DNA from: Sialis fuliginosa
Taxonomy: Eukaryota; Arthropoda; Insecta; Megaloptera; Sialidae
Direction: 5' to 3'
NCBI GenBank assembly: GCA_961205875.1
Contig: OY540809.1
Coordinates: 17,806,267 to 17,870,266 of the forward strand
DNA: 64,000 nt
The notes beneath the pieces were generated by a model, which saw only the letters and a list, made by a program, of their open reading frames with translations, ran no database searches and had not been told where the DNA came from. A program made the position numbers and the translations under genes. Position 1 is the stretch's first letter, and each line of letters begins with the position of its first letter. Shown piece after piece: positions 24,838 through 36,552 of the stretch.

Positions 24838-25322
24838 GGGTGTGTCAAAAAAATAAACATTTGCTCTCGTTACAAAATAAGTTAGTTTATGATCTAAAAT
24901 AAATCCTCGCCGAAGGATTACTTAAGAGGAATTTTAAGAGGTGCCACAAAAGAGGGTTCAATTTCCATTTAAATAACATGGGGAAATGATTCTTTAATAC
25001 TAAAGTTGGTATTAATTATTCATGATAACTGATGACAAATTTGACGGACATCATTTTGTAGAAGATACATTAGAACATAATTTTATTCTCTTCAAAATGA
25101 CGTCCTTAAAAAAATTTCATTAGTTATCATGAATCAGTAATACCAACTTTAGTACTAAATACTTTTTCCATGTTATTTAAATGGGAATCAAGACCCCTCC
25201 CTAGTGACACCTCTTAAAATTGAACAGAGTAATCCTCGTGGGGTATTTATTTTGGATCATAAACTACTTTATTCCGTAACAAGAGCGAGGAAAAAAATAT
25301 CGATTTTTTTTTACACACTCGA
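24838..25322. repeat. Palindromic MITE with long arms
   Basis: Both halves are inverted copies over most of their length, with the centre near 25085. Shared segments include GGGTGTGTCAAAAAAA (left tip) against the inverse of TTTTTTTTACACACTC (right tip). Others are AGTTTATGATC.AAAATAAA, CATTTAAATAACATGG and ACTAAAGTTGGTATTA, each paired with its inverse. Total length is about 485 bp and no ORF is present. Confidence 0.75.
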
Positions 25323-26187
25323 ATAACCATACCAAAAAATTATTGAAACCACTATAAAATATATAAAATTCATAAAATACCCAGAAAAAGCTGACTAAAT
25401 AAAATATCACTCATTAAAATTTATTATCAATGTAAATATTATGTTTAATTTTTTTATGTTCTCGTGAATCATACATTAAATATGCAAAGTTCTCAAACTG
25501 AGTTTTTGAAAGGAAACTGACCTCGGTTAATTAAATTAGATTTCTTACTTTGGTATAAGAAGAACATTTTAATGACTATCACAATAAATTTGTACAATAA
25601 GTAGATATTTTTTTGTATGTTTAAAAGTGCTAATTCGAATGACTGATACATGTTTTTAATATTTAAGAATTGTATTTAATATCATACAATAAAATATGTA
25701 TTTGATTATAATTTTTTTGTATAAAAATTGGTATGGAATGTGTAAAATTGTAATTTAGTATTAAAAATAATAAAAAAACTGAAGTTTATATGTTATTGTC
25801 CGTACATATATAAATTTTGAGTAAATAAATTGTGATTTATTTTACAATTTGTTTGTTTTCTTTTTTTCAATAGATCATATTCAATTGAAAATATTTTCCA
25901 CAAAAATAAATTTGTTTTTTACAGGTGCGTGAAAACTTATTTTTCATCCTACCATGTTTTGAGAATTATGTTCTAAAAATTACACTCGTTTAAACTACAT
26001 ATTCCGAGTAACAGCTCTATTATAGAAGTGTTTGGATGTCGTAAAAATGTTTATATGAACTTGATTTTTCAAATCCATTGAAATTCAAAGATATCATGGG
26101 CAAGTTGTGCTGGTGGGCAGAATAGTGGTAGAAACAAAATATTGCTTAACGGTCTTTCGTTAGTCTTATATGTTCGTGAATGTATAA

Positions 26188-27166
26188 GGCACAAAATCAC
26201 GGAGGTGGCGAATTTCAAGTTTGAATTTTTGATGAAAATAATTTCATGTTATGACTAAAAAATATCTAAGATCATTGCAACACTAGTCATTAAACATTAT
26301 TTAAAAGGAGTAAGCCTTTATTACTCATTAAACTATAAATATCAATTACAGACATTATTCTGGAGACGTTACAATCATTAAGGAAACGCGTTTCATATCG
26401 AACAACGTTCCCTGAATGACTTAAACGTTCCCTTAATGATTTTTTAAAAATAAACGCTCGGTGGTTTAAGCATTCGCCATTTTGGATATACTTTTTCATG
26501 GTCAATGAACAGCGGATTACAATAGTTTTAGAGAAATGTACTTCGATATCATGTTATTAATCATTTTAAAATAATTAAATGCATTCCCTTTATGATGTTA
26601 TATTGAGGTACGGTGTTTAAATACTGAATTAAAAGGTACTTACCACTTAAATCGTAATAATTTTTGCGGAGAAAAACGAATGACAGCCATTGATACTGAA
26701 TTATCTAACACGACTGCTTGCTAACAGCACCTAAAATTGTTCATAGGAACTTTTTCGTTTATTTATTGTTCCATTCACTGAATGATGCGTTTATTGGCGG
26801 ACAAACTTTTAACTAATTTTTTATTTGGAATTAATTATATTATTAATGCCAGTTGAAAATATCGTTTTGTAGAACAATGAATGAAGCTTACAAGAACGTT
26901 AAAAGCATAAAAAAATTTTTTTTTTCTTTACGTACAGGTTGCTTTTGTTTTCGGATTAGCACTTACGGACACATTCCCTTGATGACTTTTGCTACTTATT
27001 TTAATTTTTAATGCGTTAAATTATTGAATTTCGAAGTAAATTAATTTAGGTGACATTAAAACTGAACAATATGATGAATTTGATGTATTTATTTTAAACA
27101 ATAAAAAACGTTTTTATCATTTTATGAGCTGCCATAGCAAATTCGCCACCTCCGTGATTTTGTGCC
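26188..27166. mobile_element. 979-bp element with perfect 28-bp terminal inverted repeats
   Basis: The left TIR starts GGCACAAAATCACGGAGGTG (26188-26215), and 27139-27166 is its exact inverse over all 28 bases. ATAA directly precedes the left TIR and directly follows the right one, consistent with a 4-bp target duplication. Short internal repeats such as ACGTTCCCTGAATGA and ACGTTCCCTTAATGA occur near 26405-26440. There is no coding sequence beyond short AT-rich frames. It ends 118 bp from the CSE1 polyadenylation signal. Confidence 0.7.
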
Positions 27167-27283
27167 ATAACTCTGGAATTACAAATCACGCAAACATCAG
27201 ATTGGTCTTGAAATGTTCATTATATAGTCAAACAACTGTAATAAGGAAAAAATGATTTAAAAATAATATGAAAAATTTATATC

Positions 27284-27289
27284 TTTATT
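27284..27289 (-). terminator. CSE1 polyadenylation signal
   Basis: On the - strand this is AATAAA, 72 bp after the CSE1 stop codon at 27361-27363. It implies a short 3'UTR. Confidence 0.6.
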
Positions 27290-27360
27290 TAAATTATAAA
27301 CACGAGCAGTATTATCAATATAAATAACATAAAATAAAAATAGTAAACTAATAGTACATT

Positions 27361-30300
27361 TTAAATAACGTGTACATTATATGAGCCTAAGTATCGCTTT
27401 AAAACTTGTTGATGATCAGGACCTATAGCTGCAATCATTTCAGTCAAACGGCCTGGATTAGCTGAGCTTAGTGTACCCAAGCTTGTAGCTAATAATTGTC
27501 TTGAATCTGTTACACCTAAAAATTAATTTATTACGATTACAATATAGTTTCCTTTTTAACTATTTTTTTAATCAATATAATTACCTTCTAATGGATCTAT
27601 TTGGTTACTTTTGGCAAAATTAAGCTTTGAATATGCTTGTTCAAAAGTAGGAGCATCATCAACTTCTATAAAATGATCATCGGCGAATGTTGATTCATCT
27701 TGAGGTAATTCAAACAGACATATCAATGCCTATAAATTAAATAAATTTTATTTAATTTTGAAATAAAAGAAAACATATGAGTATTAAAAATACCTCTAAT
27801 AATGGTACCCAAAACTTTTGATAGGGTCCATTAAATACTGGTGGACAATCACAAAGTAGTTTAACCAAACCACACGCCGCAATCTTCTGTTCAATGTTTC
27901 CATTTACTTTTTGTATATCAGGGATTAATATTTTTTCAATGACCATTCCGAACATTCTGAAAGGTTATTTATTAATAATAATAGTAGTGTAATCAATACT
28001 TTGAATAAAATAATACTCACTGTGCTTGAATTGAGTCGACAAGTTCTATAAAATGTACAGCAGAAAATTTAATTATATAAAAACAGAAGAAAACAACCAA
28101 TCCTTTTACGTATTTTGTTGTTTTGCTAGAGGATAATCGTTGGAATAATAAGAAAAATATTTGTTTATGGTACTGTAATAAAGATTCACTGAAAAATAAA
28201 ATATACTTGTATAAGTATACCAAATGTGTCTTTGATCGTACACCACGGTGTAATGAAAAAAAGAACTATTCCTAACGGGTGAGTTGTCAGTTATTAATTT
28301 GAAGAATTATATTTATATTCTTTATACAATAAATTAAATACTCTAATTGTTAAAAGTATATAATCACTGATTTAATTGTTTACTAAACATCAGTTAAGTT
28401 AGGTTAGATGACAGTTGACCCGATTGTGTTAGTTTTGATTTTCACTATAATAATATATAATAAAATAATCATCTCTTTCTGTGTTTAATTTCATAACAAG
28501 ACTATGTATATCAGTCATGTAATAAACGTATGATTTTAAATATTTGAAAATGCAAATATATGCGACCAAATATCAACTTGTATAATCTTATCCAGGGAGA
28601 TGCTACATCATTAAGATTCTCTTTCAAAAGGATAAAAAATATATTCTCGATTTTTAAAATTAATTTAACCTATCATGCGTATAAATGTCACACACCCATT
28701 TATTTTATCTAATAAATTTTTCAAAGTACAAAGCAGTCTATGTCCTTCCTCAGGATGCAAGCTATCTTCCTGCCAAATTTCATTAAGATCGGTTCAGTGG
28801 TTTAGCCGTGAAAAGGTAACAAACAGACAGACACTTTCGAATTTATTAGTATGGAAAACAATCTTTGGTTAAAACATTTACCTGGGAAGTTGTTGTAGCA
28901 TTGTTTGTATTAACAGAAACCCTTCATGATCATTATTTTTCGATGCAATCAATTTTTGAAAGACTCCAAGAAATCCATTAGTTTTATCAGCCACTAGATT
29001 AGGTGCTCTGATAGTGAAAGAACACAATAATCGTACAAGAGGATGGGTGTTTGCCTGACGTTCCCATAATGTCGGTGCTAGAAGACAGGGAAGTAATGCG
29101 GCGTAAGGCGTTGTGCTAGCTCCTAGTTCAACTAAAAGAGCCATCAATTCAAAAACGTACGGTATAAATTCTTGTACATCTTGCTGTAATATAACTTGAA
29201 ATGTTGGCAGTAATGCATCTTCAAATGAACCTACTGCTTCAGGATTTGTTTTACAAACGATCCTAAAAAATATTTAATAGATATAAAAATAATCTCAATT
29301 TAATTATTTGTTAGGGAACGTCATAAACCACGTAACGCTTTTAGTTACATGGGAGATGGGGGTCATATTCAAATGTTACGTAACATTCATTCATACAAAT
29401 AAAAATAAAGCATTGTTGGACAATTAACCAATATTTATTATGTTTACTTATTAGGAATGTAACGGATGCCGTTCTAGTGAATGATGATGCAGATGTGGAT
29501 ATTAGGAAGTTATGGTTTGGGGATACGGATATAATAGTAATTAACAGACCACACTGCTTTAACTCTTTAAGCAGGGTAACATTTGTGACAGCACTTATTC
29601 TTTAATTTTACCACAGACTATAATACTGATGTACTAACCTGATACATAACGACAAAGTTTCAAATAAGTAATGATTGAAGTGTGGTCGAGATGGATTCTT
29701 TGTAACAATTTGAAGCTTGACGGTGAGTTTAGGTAAAACAGCACCCAAGAACGGTACTGCCAACTGTTGTAAAGATTGTATGGCTCTCATAATAGCTGAA
29801 AAAATTAACCACTATTACAAAAAAAATACAACAAAAGTAAATACATTTTCTTTACTTACAGAAAAGAAAATTAACTTATTTAATTACAACAAAAAAACGA
29901 ACCTTTCATTATATATTCATTTTCTTCAGATCCAGGTTGATCAAGAGCAGTAAATAAACCATTCAACATATCGGCAGCGAGTGGAGACAGTTCTGTAGGT
30001 GGCAACATCCTCACTTGCAACAACTTATCTATAGCGGCAGCTGCGTACGTACGCACTACAGGCGCTTTAGCGTGCAAAAGACGCACTAAGTGAGGCAGTG
30101 TGACACGAAGGTCCTCTGGAGGTACCAACGACCGGAAATCTGTTATGTATTTGATAGCGGCAGCTTTCAACATCGGCAATGTGTTTACATCCCCGTTTGC
30201 AAGTTCTGGAAGTACTTGCTGCCTGCCAAAATCTATAAAAACGGGAATTCGGTTAACTTTACTTTTCTTAACAAAGAACCCTGCATAAAATCACTTAAGC

Positions 30301-32880
30301 TAGTGCAATTGTACTATGAGCTTCAGAAGTTATCTGCCACCGTAAAGGTTAGAATTGCTTATAACAGATTTGAAAATATTAAGACAAACATCATCGGTTA
30401 TCTTTTTTTAGGGCAAAGCTTATATAGTTACATCATTTTAAATGAAAACAAAAATATATGTCCATTTCATTAATTAATTTTATATCAAGTTTAACATATT
30501 TAAATACTTAAATTCGGAATATCAAATATTTATTGCCACAAAATTAAATCGCACAAATATATATGAGTACTATAAACAAAGAGTACTTCTTTATAGATAA
30601 AGAAGTACTCTTTGTTTATAGAGCAAATGAGTTTCAAAATATCTGTCTTTCTTTTGTACATGGTGAAATGATTTAAATATTATAATAATCAAATGAGAGG
30701 AGCCTACTACGTTTGTGATAAGCGAATTTGAATGAAAACTGGTCGACCACTTCTGCATTTCACTGTACATACCTTGAGCTGAGATAGTACTCGTAGTTGA
30801 AGTAATTCCATGCCGCTGTGTTGCGCCACGTGCTGCAAGCGCAGTCACCAGTTGCAGTGCCGTGTGTTTGCCTCGCCACGCACTGCTAGGCGCAGCTGCG
30901 TGTGCCGCTAATGCACGCTCTACATGGCCGGCGCACAGTGCAGCCACGTTAGCCTCATGGTGCGCACATAATGCTGTAGCTAATTCGCCTGCAGCTCGTC
31001 GACGTGTCCCTAAATCACTCCCTTCTAAATCACGGCGTACCTGTAATTTGTATTTAAATTATTTAAAATAATGTAAATATTTGTGTATAATATTTACCCA
31101 TTCGTCAGGATTATCTTCAAATAACTCTTCATCAGCCGGTCGGATTTCCATATTGGGAATCAATACTTTCTCACATACATTCGTAAGAACACCGGGTTCA
31201 GAAAATAAACTTGAATACTGAGCCCTTTCTGCGACAGTGGATAAGAAACTCAATGCATTTGACACTAACTGTAATAAAAAAAACGTCAATTTTAAAAACA
31301 ATGACTAGACTAAAGTTACATTTCAACTATACTATAAGTATGATATAATTTAATTTATTTCACTTACCGAATCATATTTTGTTTGCTGTCCTGTCGACAC
31401 TAAAAGTTCCCAAATATCTGTAACAAACTGTGGTAGATATGGCCTGAATTCTTCATCATATTTTGATGCATACAATGTAACATTATCACAGACTTGAGAT
31501 TTCAATTGTTCCAACATACCAGGTTCTTCATCACTCTGTATGAAATTAAAAATATGAATAAAAATATATGCGAGCGAAGTACAATTTAGTAACGTTAGAT
31601 AATTATAAATATAAATATTTTTCTTACATCTGTTTGAAGCTTGGGTACTTGTACTGTAAGCAACGTATGAAAATTTTGCATCCATGTATCCATATTGTCT
31701 TCAAAAAATTCAGGCAAATCTTGAAAGTTTAAACTGTAAAACACTTTACAAATCAACACAAGGCTGCTATAAATAACCCGTAATGCTTGTTCATTATCGG
31801 CGTGAACTTGGGCTAAATTCATTGTTGCCTAAAAAATAAATACATAAAACAATTAGATTTTTTGGTACTTACTTGTTAATTATACTTCTAATTTTCTATA
31901 GCTGAGAGTTAATATAGTATAAAACGAGGATTCAATCTCCGCCACAACGAACGTTACTGACGTAATATTGGTTAACACATGCACTTACATTCTTTGTTCA
32001 TTTGTGGAGGTATAATTGTTGGGTATAAATGATGAGAAATAAGTAGAAGTTTATAGGTAACAAGATAGAAGTCAAAATGTTAAAAATTGTAACCTAATTT
32101 ATTATTAAAAATACATACCAATAGTAAATCTGTCAAGGGTTTTGCCATTTTTTCTAAAACCAATTTTATTTCTGTCCACAACTCATTAGATTTGAACATG
32201 TACCTGTATTTCTTAAATAGTGAATGTGCAGTAACAAGTACTCCATTTATAATATGAAAATCGCCAGTCATAAATTTATTTACCATTTTTTCGATTAAAT
32301 CTGGCCATTTATTTGGAAAATCATATTTACCTGATTAAATACAAAGACATTAATATATATACATATTAAATACATTAATGTATACAATACCTATAACACT
32401 TATTGCATCACTTAATTGCTTTTGTATTAGTTCTGGTGATCGCAACATTAATTCGACAATCAGCTGTTTTACAGCGAGCCTATCCTCATCGTGAATTCTG
32501 TTAGGTTTATCTTCTGTCTACAAAATAGATAACTTTAATAAATACTAAAATGTTTATATTTGTTACTTACAATTTCCCAATTGCGTTTTATATAGTTTTT
32601 AAAAGCGATAGCTCCAGCAACTCGTATCGTCATATCTATTTCAGTTTTATCTACCAAATGTAATAATAATAAAGGATAGTTTTTATTTACTTCTACACCT
32701 TCCAAAAATTTTTCCGCTGAAATAAAAGAACACATTTGTAATGTTATTATAAACATAGGTACACAAAATTATTAAAAAAGAACATTAAAATTTACCGGGT
32801 CGTCTAATATTGACATCAGGATTTAAAGTTTGGCTTAAATAATTCGCCATGATTTGTAGATTTTCATCGGTTAGATCCAT
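27361..32880 (-). CDS. Cse1: Exportin-2 / CSE1 (cellular apoptosis susceptibility protein)
   Basis: Nuclear export receptor of the importin-beta family; with RanGTP it returns importin-alpha to the cytoplasm. Fifteen exons on the - strand: 32880-32796, 32716-32571, 32517-32391, 32330-32119, 31828-31628, 31535-31368, 31268-31098, 31040-30773, 30232-29903, 29795-29639, 29262-28882, 28188-28021, 27956-27794, 27729-27585 and 27515-27361. All junctions are GT-AG with matching phases, giving 958 residues, against about 970 in vertebrates. Family-typical segments include RRPAEKFLEG at the N-terminus, FKNYIKRNWE, NGVLVTAHSLFKKYR, YSLNFQDLPEFFEDNMDTWM, RRDLEGSDLGTRRRAA, TKNPSRPHFNHYLFE, GVFQKLIASKNNDHEG and MFGMVIEKILIPDIQKV. 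The protein is all-helical HEAT-repeat type, with the conserved CAS/CSE1 C-terminal part present. Exon 31040-30773 is unusually GC- and Ala-rich compared with the rest. The gene looks intact. Confidence 0.97.
28680..28862 (-). repeat. Dispersed repeat family R2 copy in CSE1 intron 11
   Basis: It matches the segment at 47100-47272 closely. Shared motifs include GATGCAAGCTATC.CCTGCC, CCAAATTTCATYAAG, GTTTAGCCGTGAAAA and ACAGACAGACA, ending at TTATTAGTATGG. Similar tails are widespread in arthropod genomes as the 3' part of retroposon-like repeats. The copy ends about 20 bp from the donor of CSE1 exon 11. Confidence 0.7.
30345..30758 (-). repeat. Dispersed repeat family R3 copy in CSE1 intron 8
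   Basis: Read on the - strand this matches 54786-55098 over most of its length, from ATGCAGAAGTGGTCGACCAG to AACCGATGATGTTTGTCTTA. The repeat boundary is at 30758, only 12 bp from the donor dinucleotide of exon 8 (30771-30772). The copy contains the perfect hairpin at 30570-30621, absent from the other copy. Confidence 0.75.
30570..30621. repeat. Perfect 24-bp inverted repeat with 4-base loop
   Basis: The arm CTATAAACAAAGAGTACTTC plus TTTA (30570-30593) is perfectly inverted at 30598-30621 around the loop TAGA. The homologous repeat near 54880 has only one arm-like segment, so the palindrome is a later change. Confidence 0.9.
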
Positions 32881-33518
32881 TTTAAAATAGTTTAAATAAT
32901 ATAATAAGTTTTAGAAATGACAAAAATATTTATAACCAAAAACGGTTTACCCGGTTTACGATCATTTATAAAAACGGCTTTCAAATAATTTTCACCATAG
33001 ATTACAGAAAAAGTCAAAGGAAATAGGAAATGACGGATTAATATCTTCCTTAATCTATTGTTATTTAATATTCCTCCAATCACAAAAACGTATTAATCAC
33101 GGCCGTCCAACTCTTACCGACTGTGAATGGAGAAATTTTTCTCAATGTAAACGTCACATTTCATGTTTGAGGTAGTGGACAGGTGGAAGCACCAGTATTA
33201 AATCGAGATTAAAAAATTAGTTTCATTTTTGTATAGGCAATATCCTTTACATTTATGTTATTTAAGTAAAAGACAAAATTTTTTACAGTTTGTAGAAACT
33301 TTACGTTACGAAAAAATACGAAATATCACGAACGAAATTACATATTAGAAAGCAGTTACAAGGGGTCGAAGGGGTGGAGAGATGAATCAGTTGTTTAGAA
33401 CATTTGAAAATGATTGTAGCAATTGTATTCTGTATTAGTCGCATAATAGGTAATTATGCTAAAAACAATGTGTTTCGACTTTGAGTTTAGACTAATTTTA
33501 AATTTAAGTAATTTGAAA
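32881..33518. promoter_or_regulatory. Shared intergenic promoter region of CSE1 and a divergent gene
   Basis: 638 bp separate the CSE1 start codon (- strand) from the ATG of the small THAP-like reading frame (+ strand). No TATA box is obvious at a sensible position on either side. A segment TTGAGGTAGTGGACAGGTGG (from 33168) resembles TTGAGGTAGTCAGCAGGTGG at 36457, which contains a CTCF-like core. Bidirectional use is inferred from gene order only. Confidence 0.4.
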
Positions 33519-34356
33519 ATGTCTGATCAGTTTACTGCTTATAAACATTGTTGTAATTGTGTAATGTGTAATCAAAAACGAGATGGAGTAAAATTTCATA
33601 CATTACCTCGTAATTTGAAACAGTAAGTAAAACTTTATTTTGAATTTTAATTAATTATATACCTAGGTACATATTAGGTATATTGAAATTAAAAAAAATA
33701 TTGAAAATAACTAGATTTAATCGAAATCGTAAATTTATGTTTAATGTGATTGTTTCTTATAAAACCATAAAGATTTTTTTAACTTGCTTGAAACATTCCT
33801 ATATTTCTGTTAACTTTAATTTAGGGCATTATAATACGGGCATGATACATAAAGATAAAGAGAATAAAATAAATAAGATAGTTTATGGTGTAAATAACGT
33901 TTGTATGGGAATACGTATAAATAAAAATCATGGCTTGTTATTTCCCTTTTCATTGCAACCAAATTTGATTATACTGATTACCTGTACTTAAATTTTTATC
34001 AATCTATACTAATATTTGCTTCTTTAAATATTTTCATTTAGAAATTGTATGGAGTATTAACAAATTTAAATCAATTTTTTAGTAATTTTCAAATTTTTAT
34101 AATTAGATACTTGCATTGAATATTTGAAATACTTGTATAATACTGATTGAATTATTAATTTTTTCAGGTCAAAAGCAGTTTTAAAATATCATCAATTTAC
34201 TTACTGCAAGATTTTGAACAAGAAGGTAATTATAATAATATCAAATATATGTATATACTTATAAAACGACTTCACAATTTTATCAAGATACTTATGTTCT
34301 TATTACAGAAGAATCTTCACTTTGGAAATCATCAGAATAGTACCGGACAACAATAA
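33519..34356 (+). CDS. Possible small THAP-like protein
   Basis: Three segments, 33519-33622, 34168-34225 and 34309-34356, can be spliced with GT-AG introns and matching phases into 69 residues. The N-terminus has CCNCVMCNQKRDGVKFHTLP, resembling the start of a THAP domain (C-x2-4-C, then G-V-x-F-H-x-x-P). The invariant Trp and the distal C-x2-H pair of a THAP zinc finger are not visible, so the domain is incomplete or the gene model is wrong after exon 1. The C-terminal part is basic and unrecognised. AATAAA at 34590-34595 could end the transcript. Exon 1 has better support than the rest; it could instead be the first exon of a longer gene or a decayed THAP transposase. Confidence 0.35.
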
Positions 34357-34599
34357 TTCTGAGAAAACTCCAATATCTGGACCAGTGTTGTTTCGTTGTT
34401 AATAAAGACAGACCTTGTATGTGTACATTCTGTACATATACCAACGCTTGTCGAAGACTAGCACATTTTATTTTCTCATGTGATATTTTGCTGCAAAAAG
34501 TAGCACATTTTATATTTTTACCACAAAAAATAGCATTTACGATGATTTGCTGCAAATTTTAAACGTGATGATATTATTAAACTATTAATAATAAAACAT

Positions 34600-36294
34600 G
34601 CTAGTCTTTGTAATAAGCATCGATATTATCTTATACCATAAAACCAAACGGTAACAAAAACGAGATTCGACTTCGGTCACACCTATTACTTACACGAGTA
34701 GTATTCTTTAAGTTACATAATACTGCATGTATGAGCAGTAGGTGTGATTGCAGTTTATATAACTTAAATGGTATCAATAATAAAAATGTTACGTTATTGA
34801 AAATATTGTTGCTGCATTTGCTAAGTTTGGAATGTACTTTTATTTTGAATTTTTATGCCAAATGATACATTTCTCAATGCTGCATGTGCCTATTAAACCC
34901 ATTTCCCAATATTTAATAAGGAACCAGCTTTGTTAAATCATTTTGTGCTGTTGGAAACGTATTACATTTATATAATTAGTGTTTTATATCTCCTTAGTAA
35001 TTGACCAAAATTACAACTCATTTTTAATTCGGCAAGTGCAGCAGCAATATATACTTGATAATGATAATATAATAGTAGTGACATTAAATATAATAATAAT
35101 AACTTCTGATTTAAACGTCAACAATTTATTGAAAAAAAAAAATTACAAACAAACTTTCGATTCACTGAATCATTGTCAAGCTTTTAAAAATGAAGAATTG
35201 CCTCTAATTTTTTTTTTTTCAATAAATTTTTGATGTTTAGACAACAAAGTTATTAATATTTTATGTATTATTTGCTAATTTTTATATTATTAATTACTAA
35301 CATTAATCTTATAATGTATATGTATCTATTAATCATCATATTGTGAATATGCATTATAGGTATATACTCGTACGCTTATGTAGTTGCCTACCTATATTGA
35401 AATTCTAAAAAATGTAAAATTTATTTTTATATTTGATTAAAATCTGAACATCCAGTTTTGATCAAATCTGCTTTTCCATTAGATCTTTTTGTGATCTTAA
35501 TCACATAATGAAGATATTTATGACTCCTTTTAGGGTTCTGTAGAAAACTAGGAACCCTTATAGTTTTTTAGTTATACATTTAATGTAGTTGTAATTTAAA
35601 AAAGATTAACATAATAAATTAAATGAATACAGAAAAAGTCACTGTTAGTAAATAATTTATAAAATACTAATTAGCAAATGTAAATTGTTTGAAGTCCTGA
35701 ATTTTTATTTGAGATATAAAATGAAATATTGAATAAGAAATAATGCAGTTGTAGTTGTTACTTAATTCATTTTTATGAATATTAAAATTTGTTTTAAGAT
35801 TTTATATTAAGATATTCCTTGACAAATTAAGAAATACGAAGAGCAAGTCCAACTTTTCTAAATAAATAACATAAGAGTAAAATAAGCTCCAAATAAAATC
35901 CTGAAATGATTCAGTACCTGCGAGTAAAAGATATTAAAATAAAGTCAATATATTTTGACGATATATTTTGCTCACAGGATTTTGAATGGAGCTTCTGTTA
36001 GTTATTTATGAAATTTGAGCTTACTCTTGATTTTTTTTTCAATTTTCCGAGAAATTTTACAAATCACTCAATATTTCTCTTTCTATCATTTATTGAACCT
36101 TGTTGCTTCCAGTGAAATATCTCAATTAAATATGATAAGTATTGTAAATCATATAATTAATTTTAAATTATATTTTAAAATTTTTCTATTATAATATTAT
36201 AATGTACCTATGTTTGCTTGCTAACTAAAAACATATGTTAATAAATATTTGTAAAAATATTTTGTTTTATTTCAGTTATTTTCATTACAGATTC
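34600..36294. other. Gene-free AT-rich stretch
   Basis: No exon recognised. An imperfect hairpin of about 31-bp arms (TCACACCTATTACTTACACG, from 34677, against GAGCAGTAGGTGTGA near 34733-34747) and the repeat at 35100-35190 are the only structures seen. Confidence 0.45.
35100..35190 (-). repeat. Diverged copy of the hammerhead-like repeat
   Basis: On the - strand it reads TTGACAATGATTCAGTGAAT then CGAAAG, and further on TTGACGTTTAAATC. It matches the better-conserved segment at 42080-42165 over about 80 bp. The CTGACGA core seen there is mutated to TTGACAA here. Confidence 0.55.
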
Positions 36295-36387
36295 ACAGTT
36301 TAAATGCAAAATATTGTAATTGCAATAAATTATATCTTATTTGGTGATATATTTTATTGTAGTTACGATATTTTGCATCTAAACTGT
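36295..36387. repeat. Imperfect hairpin, about 42-bp arms
   Basis: The left arm begins ACAGTTTAAATGCAAAATAT and the right arm is the inverse of ACAGTTTAGATGCAAAATAT. The arms match with about six differences and a loop of roughly 9 bases. It may be a tiny foldback element or a small-RNA hairpin; the sequence alone does not decide. Confidence 0.65.
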
Positions 36388-36465
36388 TAAATTATATTAA
36401 ATACATATTTGAAATGAAAATATATTTAAATTTCGCGCTTCGAATATTGGAGTTTTTTGAGGTAG

Positions 36466-36480
36466 TCAGCAGGTGGCAGC
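36466..36480 (+). promoter_or_regulatory. CTCF-like motif
   Basis: TCAGCAGGTGGCAGC matches the general CTCF consensus CCASYAGRKGGCRSY at 14 of 15 positions. It lies upstream of a 9-bp tandem repeat and far from any gene I can identify. Function is inferred only. Confidence 0.3.
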
Positions 36481-36525
36481 ACAAGTGGCTTGTCAAAATA
36501 TTTTAACACAGAGTTGAACCCCCGT

Positions 36526-36552
36526 GGTATTAATGGTATTAATGGTATTAAT
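36526..36552 (+). repeat. GGTATTAAT tandem repeat, three units
   Basis: Three exact 9-bp units in a row. Confidence 0.9.
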
